Positions 11,254 to 21,952 of a DNA stretch of 64,000 nucleotides are shown here, piece by piece. Below the pieces are notes generated by a model. It was given only the letters and a program-made list of their open reading frames with translations, did not search any database and was not told the origin of the DNA. The stretch is taken from the NCBI GenBank assembly GCA_004335835.1, contig RWJK01001908.1, positions 27,750-91,749 on the forward strand, in the 5' to 3' direction. A program made the translations under genes and the position numbers. Source of the stretch: Scenedesmus sp. ARA3 (Eukaryota; Chlorophyta; Chlorophyceae; Sphaeropleales; Scenedesmaceae). Within the stretch, counting starts at the first letter, position 1. The number at the start of each line of letters is the position of its first letter.

Positions 11254-14200
11254 GGCGAGCGCGGAGGAGCGGGACACGCGCGGGTTCATCTCGATGATCA
11301 TCACCTCGCCTGCATGGAAGACGGTTGCATGTAGCATGTTTAGAGCGAGTAGAGCGGTGTGCAGGGATAGCTGCTGCACTGGCGGCCTGCCACACCAAGG
11401 GTTGCCGCCAGTGCTCGCCAGAAGCCGCGAAGACAGCTGCTTGCACAGGCGCAGCCCAACTTATGCTGGGTGCTGCTGCCCCTGCGGCAGTTGCTGCTGC
11501 TGCTGCTGCTGCACACCATTCTGCTGCCGCTGCTGCTGCGGCATCAGCCCTGCTGCTGCTCACCGTCCTCGGGGTTGACGGCCATTTGCACGTTGCTGCC
11601 GCCGCACTCCACGCCCATCTCACGAATGATGGCCAGGCTGGCATCACGCAGCCGCTGGTACTCCTTGTCAGTCAGCGTCTGCGCAGGGGCCACTGCAAAG
11701 CGCGAGAAAAGCGGCGGCAGCAGCAGCAGCAACAAAGCAGCAAAAACGGTCAGGCATGATAATGGAATTTTGTCTGCAATGCAGCCTAGTACTCCCTGTC
11801 AGTGAGCGTCTGCGCGTCACTGCACAGGGGCACCCATGGCGGCAGCAGCACCACCAGCAGCAGGTACTGGCATGCAAGCGTATGTCGCACAGGCCCAAGT
11901 GTGCATCTTGCCGCACCCTTCAGCGTCCTAACAGCAGCCGCCACAATTGGGCAGCAGGGAAGCTGTGGGTTGCGTGCACAGCTGCAGAGCCCAGCCCATT
12001 CCAGCAACCCCCTGGCACATTTCAGTGTTTGGGCTGAAGGAGCAACGGCTCACCCGTGATGGAGTCTCCCGTGTGCACACCCATGGCGTCGACGTTCTCG
12101 ATGGAGCACACAATCATGCAGTTGTCCTTGAGGTCGCGCATCACCTCCAGCTCAAACTCCTTCCAGCCAATGAGGCTCTGCTCCACCAGCACCTGCAGGC
12201 ACATGACATTAGATGGCACAACAGATTGTTGTGAGTATGGGTGGTTGAGAGTTACTGAACGGGCATCACCTGCAGCTCAAAATGGGTGGTTGAGAGTTAC
12301 TGAACGGGCATCACCTGCAGCTCGAAATCCTTCTAGCCGATGAGCGATTGCTCCAACAGCACCTGCAGGATGTACAAACCAATGCAGGCAGTGATGATGT
12401 TGTGAAAAAGGCAATGCACAGCGCACAGCTCAAACCTCTTCCAGCACATGCAGACATCAGCAAGAACAAGCAAGCATGGCAACAATGTTTGCAGTTGTTA
12501 ATCACGCCGTTCTGTTGCTGGAAGTACAAACCATAGCGCAAACTGTCACTTACACCCACCTGGTTTGTCACTGACGCGTCAATGCCAGCCTCCACCTGTG
12601 CGATGAACTGCTCCCTGTTGTAGCTGATGCCACCTCCCGTGCCCCACACACGCCCCCACCAAAAATCACAACATTTGTTACTAACCCATTGTCACTAACG
12701 CACCTGGTCTGTCATTGACGCGTCAATGCCTGCCTCCACCTGCGCAATGAACTGCTCCCTGTTGTAGCTGATGCCACCTCCCGTGCCCCACACACGCCCC
12801 CACCAAAAATCACAACATTTGTTACTAACCCATTGTCACTAACGCACCTGGTCTGTCATTGACGCGTCAATGCCTGCCTCCACCTGCGCAATGAACTCCT
12901 CCCTGTTGTAGCTGGTGCCGCCGGCAGTGCCCCACACACGCCTTCACCAAATACTACAACATTTTTTACTAACACATTGTCACTGACGCACCTGGTCTGT
13001 CATTGACGCATCAATGCCGGCCTCCACCTGTGCGATGAACTCCTCCCTGTTGTAGCTGATGCCGCCGCCAGTGCCGCCCAGGGTGAAGGCCGGGCGGATG
13101 ATGAGCGGGTAGCGCCCGATCTCTGCTGCAATGGCCAGCGCCTCCTCAATGTTGCTGGCGGTGCCGCTGCAGCAATGCAATGAATATGCAGGAAACAGCA
13201 GGGCAAAGTAGCAATCGACGAAGTGATGAAAGAGTATTGCCCGATCTTCGCCTGCAATGGCCAGGGCCTCTTAATGTTGCTGGCGGTGCCGCTGTAGTAA
13301 TGAAAGCACGGGAAGAGCAGGGCCAGGATCAGGATACATGATATGTGCCAGCACGTTTGCAGCAGCAATCCAACGCCGTCGCCTTCCTGACAGTGCCGCT
13401 GCAGGCGAAATCTGTTCAGCTTGGTGCAGCCAGCTGCCTTGCCTTGCACGCTGCTGCAGAACCAAAACTTATGTTCGTTGCCAGACGCAGTGTGGGCAAC
13501 GCCAAAGCAGCAGCAAGAACGCAGTTTTGCTGCCTCACACCTTAGGGGCGTTTTGAGCCCGATGCGCTTCATGGCCTGCTTGAACAGCTGCCGGCCTTGC
13601 CTCAACGGCTGCTATATAACAAATGCATTGCACAACACGACTCAAAGCAGCAGCAGCAGGAGCAGCAGCAACACCAGCCTCACCTGGGCGGCGTCTTGAG
13701 CCCGATGCGCTTCATGGCCTGCTTGAACAGCTCGCGGTCCTCCGCCCTGTCGATGCTGGGCAGCTTGGCCCCGATCAGCTCCACGCCGTACTTGTCCAGC
13801 ATGCCGCTCTCAGCCATGTTCTTGGCCAGGTTGAGCCCTGTCTGGCCACCCATGGTGGGCAGGATGGCGTCAGGACGCTCCTGCGCAAGTGGACAGCAAA
13901 AGACGAGCAACAACGAGACAAGCATGTCAGCACTGTTTTATCTGCTTGCTTCCGCCTGTTGCGGCATACCACACATACTACTGAATGCATTGCTGCGGGG
14001 AAAGCAAGACAACAAGCCACCCGGTCAAGGCTGCCAGACCACAGCACCAGTCCAACGGCTGGCAGCTGTTCAAAAAACGTGCACAACAACAGCAGTGTGC
14101 TCACCAAGCAACGGCTGCTAGGTGTGAAAGGCGCACTTCTCGTGCACACCTCACTGCGCAGGGTATGCGGCATAACTGTGGCACAGCTCTGCACCTCAAC

Positions 14201-15724
14201 CTGATGTCTTCATTCAAGGTAGTGTATGCACCCCTCACCTTGTCTAGGATCTGCTCCACCAGCTCTGACAGCAGGAGCAGCATATCCATATTCTTCCTGC
14301 AGCAATTTACCATATCATTTGACACATATGACACAGCACAGATGCAGTATAGCGTATGCCGCCCCACCTTGTCCAGGATCTGCTCCACCAGCTCTGGCAG
14401 CAGGAGCAGCACATCTTACTGGTTCTTTCCAGCCACCCTACCATACATGCATGCGAAACAGCACATATGAAATGCAGTGCATGCCGCCCCACCTTGTCCA
14501 AGATCTGCTCCACCAGCTCTGGTGTCATGGGGCCCACATAGGTGGCGTCAGCCATGCCAGGGTCAGTCATGATGGTGGCCTGCAGCAGCACGCAGGAACA
14601 GCACGTGCACAGCAATGAATGACTGTCAGCGCTAAGCATCTGCCATGCCACGGTCCGTCATGAAGGTGCACAAAAAGGGCAAGTGCAGCAGTGCCTCAAA
14701 TGAGTGACAAGCAGCAAGCTTATGTAAAAGGCGGTGACACCAGTGACATTGAGCTGTGCGAGGGCAAAAGAACCAACAGAGCAGAGACAGAGGCAGCACA
14801 GGAGCACAGGCTCCAGGGCAGCATGTGTAGCATCTGTCATGACTGCAGCACCTGGCGCAGCTAGTAAAGCAACTGTGGCAGAACCTCTGCTGTCAAGGCA
14901 TTGCTGAATGGCCCCCTGCTGCGGCATGGCTGCAACGTGAACACATGTCTTGACACCCTGTAGACGGTCACACACAGCAAGCATGCGACAGTCTGCCTGC
15001 TTCTTCTGTTTGAATGGTGCTCTGGCATCTGCTGCATGCGTCATGCTGGTAACTGCTGCCGCGGCTGTTTCTGCTGGTGTCACTCCTCGCACTGCTGCTC
15101 ACCGGGTTGGAGTTCAGCAGAATCACCCTGTAGCCCTCCTGCCTGCACAGCAAAAGCACATGTGTATAGTATACACGAACGTTCAAGCTTAGCACTGCAC
15201 TGCATTCTGAAAGCAGGGTGGGGAAGCACAGGCGAGCCATTACTGCTGAACCGCCTGCTGCTGCAGCGCACCTCAGAGACTTGCATGCCTGGGTGCCAGA
15301 GTAGTCGAACTCGCAAGCCTGCAGGCAAACCAACGTTACCCGTGAGTCATTTGAACAGCGTGGCACTCGCCTGACCCGTTCAGCCATGCCCGCTCGATGC
15401 TGTTGCTTCCCCCAGCTGGGTACACACCTGTCCGATGACAATGGGCCCGGCACCGATGATCATGATGCTCTTGAGGTCCTTGCGCTTCTTCACCTCATCC
15501 ATTGCTGCCTGCCATGGCAACAGGCTAGTGCCGTTGCCGCTGCTAGCGCACACCGACAGCGGAGTGCGGGGTGCCCTCCTCTGCTGGCCGGCCACGTGCT
15601 GAGCAGGCAGCTGTGTGCGGAAGATCACCCTGCGACCAGCATTTTGTGGCCTTGCGGTTGCGGAGGAGCGACGCATGGGAGCCTGCGCCCCGCAAAAGTG
15701 CTGGGCCAGCAGGCCACTCGACAT
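4558..15724 (-). CDS. CARB: Carbamoyl-phosphate synthase large subunit, plastid-targeted
   Basis: This subunit makes carbamoyl phosphate from ammonia, bicarbonate and 2 ATP for pyrimidine and arginine synthesis, working with a glutaminase subunit (CARA). I model 23 phase-consistent exons giving 1189 aa, close to the plant length: 15724-15428, 15318-15272, 15142-15103, 14579-14493, 13880-13684, 13166-12992, 12192-12054, 11692-11564, 11309-11059, 10901-10713, 10544-10449, 10173-9982, 9797-9643, 9388-9291, 9000-8799, 8549-8373, 8117-7970, 7515-7369, 7067-6924, 6576-6393, 5751-5626, 5195-5035, 4746-4558. Residues 1-60 form a Ser/Arg-rich transit peptide ending near VCASS. The first ATP-grasp half follows ([46 protein letters not shown]), then the oligomerisation domain (exons 11-12). 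The second half has [26 protein letters not shown] and [12 protein letters not shown]. The MGS-type allosteric domain lies in exons 21-23 (VATRGTAST). Many introns carry duplicated exon edges. Confidence 0.95.
5500..5685 (-). repeat. Duplicated 3' edge of CARB exon 21
   Basis: The 3' end of the first allosteric-domain exon, coding [19 protein letters not shown] plus its GTGAGG donor (5619-5685), recurs at 5500-5566 about 119 bp downstream in the intron, with several substitutions. Only the 5619-5685 copy is contiguous with the rest of the exon. Confidence 0.85.
5771..5791 (-). repeat. Short (CTG)n tract near a CARB acceptor
   Basis: Seven triplets, reading CTG on the CARB sense strand, lie about 20 bases upstream of the exon 21 acceptor. 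Confidence 0.7.
5921..6499 (-). repeat. Nested duplications of the 3' edge of CARB exon 20
   Basis: Four copies of the segment coding [17 protein letters not shown] with its GTGCGTG donor occur. Two are long (6386-6499 in the real exon, and 6025-6136) and two are short (6284-6338 and 5921-5974). The linker between each short and long copy is also shared. This implies one duplication of about 100 bp followed by a second of about 365 bp that copied the pair. Confidence 0.88.
6745..7015 (-). repeat. Duplicated 3' edge of CARB exon 19
   Basis: The last about 90 bases of exon 19 (6924-7015, coding [19 protein letters not shown] and on to GFTE) recur at 6745-6838, about 178 bp downstream in the intron. 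The copy keeps an open frame. Its donor has changed from GTAAGG to GTGGGC. Confidence 0.88.
8681..8849 (-). repeat. Degenerate copy of the 3' edge of CARB exon 15
   Basis: Bases 8681-8738 resemble 8792-8849, the end of exon 15 coding [10 protein letters not shown], but sit in the downstream intron. A short echo of exon 16 (GCGGGCTGCTTGA, 8511-8523) appears at 8631-8643 in the same intron. Confidence 0.65.
10341..10472 (-). repeat. Degenerate copy of the 3' edge of CARB exon 11
   Basis: Plus-strand bases 10341-10371 resemble 10443-10472 (the end of exon 11, coding EELHMTE, and its donor), about 101 bp away inside the downstream intron. Divergence is high. Confidence 0.5.
11658..11826 (-). repeat. 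Duplicated 5' edge of CARB exon 8
   Basis: The start of exon 8 (coding [10 protein letters not shown], 11658-11700) has a relic at 11789-11826, upstream of it in transcript order, coding AQTLTDREY. It retains part of the acceptor region. Confidence 0.7.
12140..12369 (-). repeat. Duplicated 5' edge of CARB exon 7, plus a 45-bp direct repeat
   Basis: The exon 7 start with its CTGCAG acceptor (12140-12199, coding [17 protein letters not shown]) recurs at 12310-12369 with a stop (VLLEQSLIG then TAG). Immediately beside it a 45-bp unit is repeated in direct order, 12239-12283 and 12284-12327, nearly identical. Confidence 0.82.
12557..13074 (-). repeat. 144-bp tandem array of the 3' edge of CARB exon 6
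   Basis: Four copies of an 88-bp exon segment (coding [20 protein letters not shown] onward to TDQ) begin near 12557, 12701, 12844 and 12989, at periods of 143-145 bp. About 56 bp of near-identical intron separates them. Only the 12989 copy is continuous with the rest of exon 6. All four keep an open frame and a usable donor: GTGGGT in the copy furthest downstream, GTGCGT in the others. Confidence 0.93.
13228..13735 (-). repeat. Relics of CARB exon 6 (5' edge) and exon 5 (3' edge) in one intron
   Basis: The intron between exons 5 and 6 holds a relic of the exon 6 start at 13228-13293 ([10 protein letters not shown]..., frame drifted). It also holds a relic of the exon 5 end at 13547-13599 ([13 protein letters not shown]), matching the real exon end at 13686-13735. 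Both sides of the same intron have therefore been duplicated. Confidence 0.75.
14235..14530 (-). repeat. Three copies of the 3' edge of CARB exon 4
   Basis: The segment coding ELVEQILDK with a GTGGGG-type donor is present in the real exon (14487-14530), at 14363-14413 and at 14235-14282. The period is about 124 bp and the flanking linker is also similar. Confidence 0.85.
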
Positions 15725-17387
15725 CGCTGCAAACAACCCTTGCTGTGCAGAGCCACCCAGGCCTTGCTTGCGGCTGAGAAACAGACGTGTATGGAGCTGC
15801 AGCTGCCCTTCTAAGTGCACATAAGCTCCGACAACCCATGTGCTTGGCACTGCCGTCTTGGCACGTGGGTGGGGTGTTATGCAGGGTTCTGACTTCTTCA
15901 CGCTTTACCTCGGCCCTTTGGGCAGGTGATCAGCCATGATCTGGGCCTTACTTGCTTTAATGGCTGGTTGAGCACACTGCTTGCACAGAAACGGCCCTCA
16001 TTATGTGTCGCCGACCTCTAGCCCTGGGCTGTGCTTCGAGCTGCACGCATTGAAGTCAATCTTGTTGTTGTTTGACATCGGTTCTATTCATTTGCCTGCC
16101 ATGGGCAAGGCGAGCGAATGTGCCTGGTGCAGCTGGCAGGCTGGGCAACAGTCACTGCACTCAGCGTACACCTAGTATCTTTTAGCGTCAGGTATGAGGC
16201 TGCACATGAATTCTGTGCATATGCACTACTTTACTATGCAGCTATGCCACGCCACCAGCATTCAGTGCAGCAGACAAGTTGGAGCTTGCATGCTGCTGCA
16301 TTGGGGTTGGAAAACAAATTCTCTTCAAAGCCAGTACAGCTATGCTTTATCTGCCTGTCATGCTGCAACAACGGTGTGGGAAGGAAGGACGCGGCAAGGT
16401 CACCATCTCACCAAGCCCGGCATTGCACATGTCATTTTGATCCTTCCTGGTCACCAGCACATGGTCTGTTCCACAGCTGTGGGTACATTGGCTTTTGTGC
16501 GATATCATTGTATGTATGCATGAATAACCATTTGACTCGTTTACATCAGCTTGGTATTTCTCTGGACCGCACTTGCAAGTCAAGAATCCTTGCTTTTACT
16601 GGCTGCTGGCTGCTGACTGGAGTGCAGTGCACTCAGCGACCGGCGTGATGCAAAAACTCCCTGAGGTGCCATGCCAATGCAATGTGGATGCTGTATTACT
16701 GTGAGATATGGTCTTCCCTGAGTGTGCATGCTTTTTGCAGCAGACGTATGTGTGTACATGTGGTGCTGCAGCTTCAACCTAGCGCAGCAGCGCACACAGG
16801 GACATGCTGCGATCTGTTTGTCACTGGTTCGGTGCGGCTGTGCAGGATGCTTGCACGTGCCTTCTTTGCATGCAAAGGGATGGGCATGCCAGGGGTTGAC
16901 GCCTGTTACATGTGGCATCCATCCCAGCAATCAGGCCAAAGCATCATCAAACTTGAGACGTAGTGCTAGGCACCGACGTCGCATACAAACAGACTGCAGA
17001 AAATGGTTTAAATTGAGTCACTTCTGCCGTCTGTGGCGCTCTCAGCCAACAACATGCGATGATGGCATATCCGCCTTCAACAGGTCACGCTGCTGCCCAG
17101 CTGGTGCCAGGGCTCAAAGCAGCATGGCCTAACAGCCGAGGCACGTTCATGAAATCAACACAGACGTGCACCGAGAATTTTTCCTCTCGTCGATGCCGAA
17201 TCTGCTGCTCTGGGCAACCGGTTCACCTGTCACACTCTGCACAACCCTTGTTCAAGGTTGTCATTGGTGTTTCGATTTTCCTAGTGCTGACGGAAAGCAT
17301 GCCGTGCACATTCGTAGGATTGTAGGTGCTACAGACGGTGAACACCAAACATAGACGCTTACCGCCTGTCACCTTGCAGCAACCAAC
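15725..17387. other. Divergent intergenic region, CARB and DPH1
   Basis: This 1.66-kb stretch lies between two head-to-head genes and must hold both promoters. I see no clear TATA box, repeat or coding sequence. The open frames here show no family resemblance. Confidence 0.4.
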
Positions 17388-17965
17388 ATGGCGGGCGACG
17401 AGCAGCCTGTGCGGTTCTCTGGCAAAGGCAAAGCAAACCATGATGGTGTGTGACGACCATATACTTCAAAGAACTGTGTGTTACCGGTTTATCTCATAAG
17501 CCATGCACGAGCAGTGGTGGCAGTGGCAGCAGCAGCAGCAGCAGTGCCTGGCATGGGTAAAGTTGTTGCATGACATCTGTTATGGCTACGCCTCATACTC
17601 ATCAGTATCCCAACCTTACAGTGCCACTGCTACTGCTGCAGGGAGCAGCAGCAGCACAGCAGCAGCAGGCGCACTGGTACCCCACCCCAACACCGCCCTG
17701 CAGCAGCCAGCTGGCGCACCCCTAACACAGCAGCAGCAGCGGCCTGCCATGCGGCAGCAGGTGCCAGACAGCATCCTCAACAATGCTGCACTGATAGCAG
17801 CCATGTCGGTGCTTCCTGCAAACTACAACTTTGAGATCCACAAGACAGTGTGGCGCATCCAGCAGGCGGGGGCCAGCCAGGTGGCACTGCAGTTCCCTGA
17901 GGGGCTGCTGATGTACGCGTGTGCCATTGCAGACATCTTGCAGGAATTTGCAGGTGAGCTTGCGT

Positions 17966-17997
<32 letters not shown>

Positions 17998-20297
17998 TTG
18001 TGTTTGCATTGCTTGTATGTGCCATTGCAGCCATCCTGCAGGCGTTCGCGGGTGAGCTGCCTGCAGCAGCAGCAACAGCTTGCCGCCTGCACGATTGCTG
18101 CCTGCGCTGCTTGCGCGTGTACAGCACGTGCCATTGTAGGCATCCTGCATGAGTTGGACGGGGAGTTGCTTGGCTTGTGCCTGCACAGCAGCAGCAGCAG
18201 CAGCACTCCCACCACTTCATCACCAGCATCCCATAATACACCCCTGCCCTCGCCACCACACCCCTGTGCATGCACATGTACGCCAATTGCTTTTCCGCAG
18301 GCGTGGAGCACTGCTACGTGATGGGTGACGTCACATACGGCGCATGCTGCATTGATGACTTCTCAGCGGCGGCGCTGGGTGCGCAGCTGCTGGTGCACTA
18401 CGGCCACAGCTGCCTGGTGCCAGTGGACGTGACATGCATCCCCTGCCTTTACGTGTTTGTGGACATACAGGTGTGCGAATGAGGCTTCACCAGTGTCAAA
18501 AGAAGCGCAGCAGCCGCAGCAGCTGCAATGTGCTTGCTGAGACATATAGACACACCTCAGGGCTACGTGCACAACTATTGCTGCATGTGTGCTATCTTCA
18601 CATGTGATTTAAGCCCCACGCATGACGAACAGCAAGAGTCAACAGCAGCGGCGGCGCATGCTTGTACTCTGTAATTGTTGTTTCAAGGCAGCTGCATGCA
18701 TTGGGTAGCAAGTAGATCGAGGTGAAGGGCAGCGGCTGCACACAATAGCTGTGGCCGCTGGGCTTATCTGCCAGCATATCCAGATCCTTTTCAGGACTAC
18801 TGTCACCGCAATAACTCCCTTTGGCGTCTGATGTGTGCTGCTCTCTGTGTGTGCGCTGCCGCAGGTTGACGTCGACCACTTGGTCGACACCATCCAGCTG
18901 AACTTCCCACCACTGCCTGCAGGCGCAGCAGCAGGTGCACAGCAGCAGCAGCAGCAGCAGCAAGAGCCAGCAGCAGAGCAGCAGCAGCTGCAGTCGTTGC
19001 GCTTATCCACTGCAGCCGATGACAGCAGCCAGCAGCAAGAACCGCAACAGCAGCAGCAGCAGGCCTCATCACAGCAGCAGCAGCAGCAGGCCTCATCACA
19101 GCAGCAGCAGCATCAGCAGCAGCAGCAGACGCGGCCGCAGCAGCTGGTGCTAGCAGGCACCATCCAGTTCAGCTCAGCGCTACAAGTCACAAAGCAGCGG
19201 CTAGCCAGCGAGTACCCCAACTTATCCATCCCAAAAGTGCGGCCACTGTCCCCAGGGGAGGTGCTGGGCTGCACTGCTCCAGTGCTGGCGCAGCAGGGGC
19301 TGGGTGATGCGGATGCGCTTGTGTTTGTGGCTGACGGTCGTTTCCATTTGGAGGCGATCATGATTGCAAACCCGCAGCTGCCTGCATACAGGTGAGGGTG
19401 AACTGGATGTATCACGGCCTGCAGCTCATACCCTAGAGCGATGGTGTGTGCACTCAACGTTTCAAGCTGCGCTGCATTTGCAGCTGCCAACATGAAGGTG
19501 CATGCTTTGTGGGCGGCAAACTGGAAGTTGCTTCGTGTGCCAATACTCTTCTTGCAAACCGGTTTACCTGTCTTGTCTGGCGTCACGTAGGTATGATCCG
19601 TACAACCGCAAGCTGGCTATTGAGACCTCATGGTACCTCTGCCAATTTCCATGACCTGTGTTGAGGCATGCTGAGCTCTGCTTGTGTTATGCCCTCACGC
19701 AGGTATGACCCCTACAACCGCAAGCTGACCATTGAAACCTACGACCACGCCGGCATGCGCGCAGTGCGCCGCCGCATGATCGAGGCAGCCGCCACAGCAC
19801 AGCACTGGGGCGTGGTTCTGGGCACGCTCGGCCGCCAAGGCAACCCACGCATCGTGACAAACCTGCAGCAGCACCTCGCGGCGCGCGGCTGCAGCATCAC
19901 CACGGTACTGCTGTCCGAGGTTTCTCCGCCGAAGCTGGCAGCGATCGGGCATGTGGACGCGTGGGTGCAGGTGGCGTGCCCGCGGCTGTCAATAGATTGG
20001 GGCGAGGGTTTTGTTAAGCCCACGCTGACGCCGTATGAGGCGATGATTGCACTGGGGCTGGTGCCAGGCTGGTGGCAAGCTGCTGCTGCTGTGGATAGCA
20101 GCTGCAGCGGCAGTGCTGCTGCTGCCGCCGCTGGTAGTGTCAGTGCACCTGGGATGGAGCCGTACCCTATGGATTACTATGCCAAGGATGGCGGTGTATG
20201 GAACAGTTCATACCACAAGGGGCAGGCAGGTGGCAGCGGCAGTGCCAGCAGGGGCCCGAGGGCGGCACGGCGGGCAGCAACGGTAGCAGTACAGTGA
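17388..20297 (+). CDS. DPH1: Diphthamide synthase subunit DPH1 (2-(3-amino-3-carboxypropyl)histidine synthase)
   Basis: DPH1, with DPH2, transfers the 3-amino-3-carboxypropyl group of S-adenosylmethionine to a histidine of elongation factor 2 in the cytosol, using an unusual [4Fe-4S] radical chemistry. I model five exons: 17388-17445, 17642-17953, 18301-18470, 18865-19391 and 19703-20297. They join in phase to 553 aa. The three cluster cysteines of the family are present: in [12 protein letters not shown] (about residue 139), LGCTAP (about 315) and [11 protein letters not shown] (about 447). Other family blocks are [33 protein letters not shown] and [10 protein letters not shown] Gln-rich insert of roughly 75 residues (about 201-275) from CAG expansion interrupts the conserved fold, presumably in a loop. 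The exon 1 donor is chosen by phase and is the least certain boundary. Introns 2 and 4 carry duplicated exon edges. Confidence 0.93.
17908..18172 (+). repeat. Copies of the 3' edge of DPH1 exon 2, with a CAG tract
   Basis: The exon end coding [14 protein letters not shown] with its GTGAGC donor (17908-17960) is echoed at about 18003-18058 ([19 protein letters not shown] retained). It is echoed more weakly at 18106-18172 ([13 protein letters not shown]). An (AGC)n tract at 17967-17997 lies just after the real donor. Confidence 0.78.
19587..19740 (+). repeat. Duplicated 5' edge of DPH1 exon 5
   Basis: The exon 5 start coding [12 protein letters not shown] (from 19703) has a relic at about 19590-19632 that codes [12 protein letters not shown] behind a TAG acceptor. 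It lies about 112 bp upstream within intron 4. Confidence 0.85.
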
Positions 20298-21604
20298 GCT
20301 TTGCTTTTTTATGCTAGACTGTCCATCTTTGCAGTGAGCGTTGAGATCTTTGAGTACAAGTCTAGGTAGCGGGCAGGGCACACAGGGTCACATCGTTGCT
20401 CATTACGCAGCTGCAGTGTGAGCAGAGGCAATCTGATTGTTGGTCGCATGAAAGACACATTGGGGATGTGCACTACATGACCTACGATTTGACGTCTGCA
20501 GTTGTGTTGCCAGGCTGCAAAATGTCTGCGAGTCAAGCAGTGCATGACGCATGCAAGGTGCTGACAGCCCCTCAGGGCCTGTTTGAACAGCGACAGCCAG
20601 CTTTTTGCATGAACGGTTGTCGGCCTTCGGACTTTGGGCATTGTTCACCTGCGGTGCTTTGAAACTTGCTGCTGTGCAGTTTGTCATGCACATCGAGGGC
20701 CGGCCGTTGCTGACGTGTACAACATGTGCTGGTGGGCTGCTGTTCAGCCATTGTGACAAGTGTGCGGCGCAACCTGTGCACACCATGTGCTATGCAACAG
20801 TGATGAACATTACATTGGCAGTTGTGAAGCTGCAGGTGATAGATGCCCCTTGTGCTGTAGTGCGAGTGCTGCCTGTGGTACCATGTCACTTGGCCAGCTT
20901 CAAGCTGACAGCTTGTCATGCTTTCAGCTGAGCTGGAACTCAGTGGTGTCGCGTTATGTGCCGTGCCATGGTAAAACCTCACGTTCAGTGTTAATCAAGC
21001 CATTTTGATGCCTACACGGACCTGGGAGTTTGCAGAAACAGCACTGAGCGGCAGTTCGAAAGTTCGAAACACACGCACGTACGGCTTCCTACGCTGCTCT
21101 CCACGTGGTTGACAAAAGGTGTACTGTCATTCAGCCGGATACGCTACTGTTGAAGGGGGGTGCCCGGCTGAGCTTGCATCCAGCTGTCCAGCGTTGCTGC
21201 CAGCAAGAGCACAGCCGTGCTGCTGAACATTCTTCTCTCATCCCAAACATGCCTTGCCTAGGCCTGGGCTGCTTCGGGTTAGGAGTAAGAGGTCTCAGGC
21301 GCGCTGCACCTGCAAGCACGTAAGCACCCTTTGCTGAACAATTTGGTAAAGGTACCGTGCAGCTGCACTGCTCAGTGCACGCAGTGACCGCAGGTGTAGC
21401 GTGCTGACAGCCTCTAGCACACGCAACTCGACAGCATAGCAGAGGATCACAGTACCTTCAGACGTATCTCTCAATCCTGTGTTCTGCAGGTCTCACAATG
21501 TGCAGCATACACAGGCAGTTGCAAAGGCACAGGTTCAGCATGTGGCAGCTTCACTGCAAGTCGGACGTGGAAGAAGCACACACACGCCACTGGTGAGGGA
21601 AGCA

Positions 21605-21647
<43 letters not shown>

Positions 21648-21952
21648 TGTGCCGTGGCTAGCAATGTTCGACTGTGTGTCCAGTGGGGTATCTTGTAGTG
21701 TGTCCAGCTAACCTCCTCAATGTCCAGTGCCACCTGGACATGCCACATGCAGTCGGCCACTGGATACGCAGCTTGCCCCAACCAGATGACGACCAGAATG
21801 GCTAGCAGGTCCTTGCACAAACTGGATGCAGCAGCTGCAGCAAGAAGCAACACACGCAACGCCGGCTTTTTGCATGTATGCGAGCCAGCAGCAGCGCTGT
21901 TGCATTGCAACCAGGCAGACACGCTGACTGCCCTGCTGCTCGTGTATGCTGC
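20298..21952. other. Intergenic region between DPH1 and the PhyH-like gene
   Basis: No gene is supported in this 1.65-kb stretch. It contains the DPH1 3' UTR and a long CAG tract at 21601-21645, about 300 bp before the next start codon. Confidence 0.4.
21601..21645 (+). repeat. (CAG)n microsatellite upstream of the PhyH-like gene
   Basis: About 15 triplets with one interruption. It lies in presumed promoter or 5' UTR sequence; no coding role is evident. Confidence 0.9.

Noticed and set aside
12557..13074. CRISPR-like or satellite array
   Set aside because: The repeated units contain conserved CARB exon sequence and splice donors, and the spacers are also repeated. It is a junction duplication.
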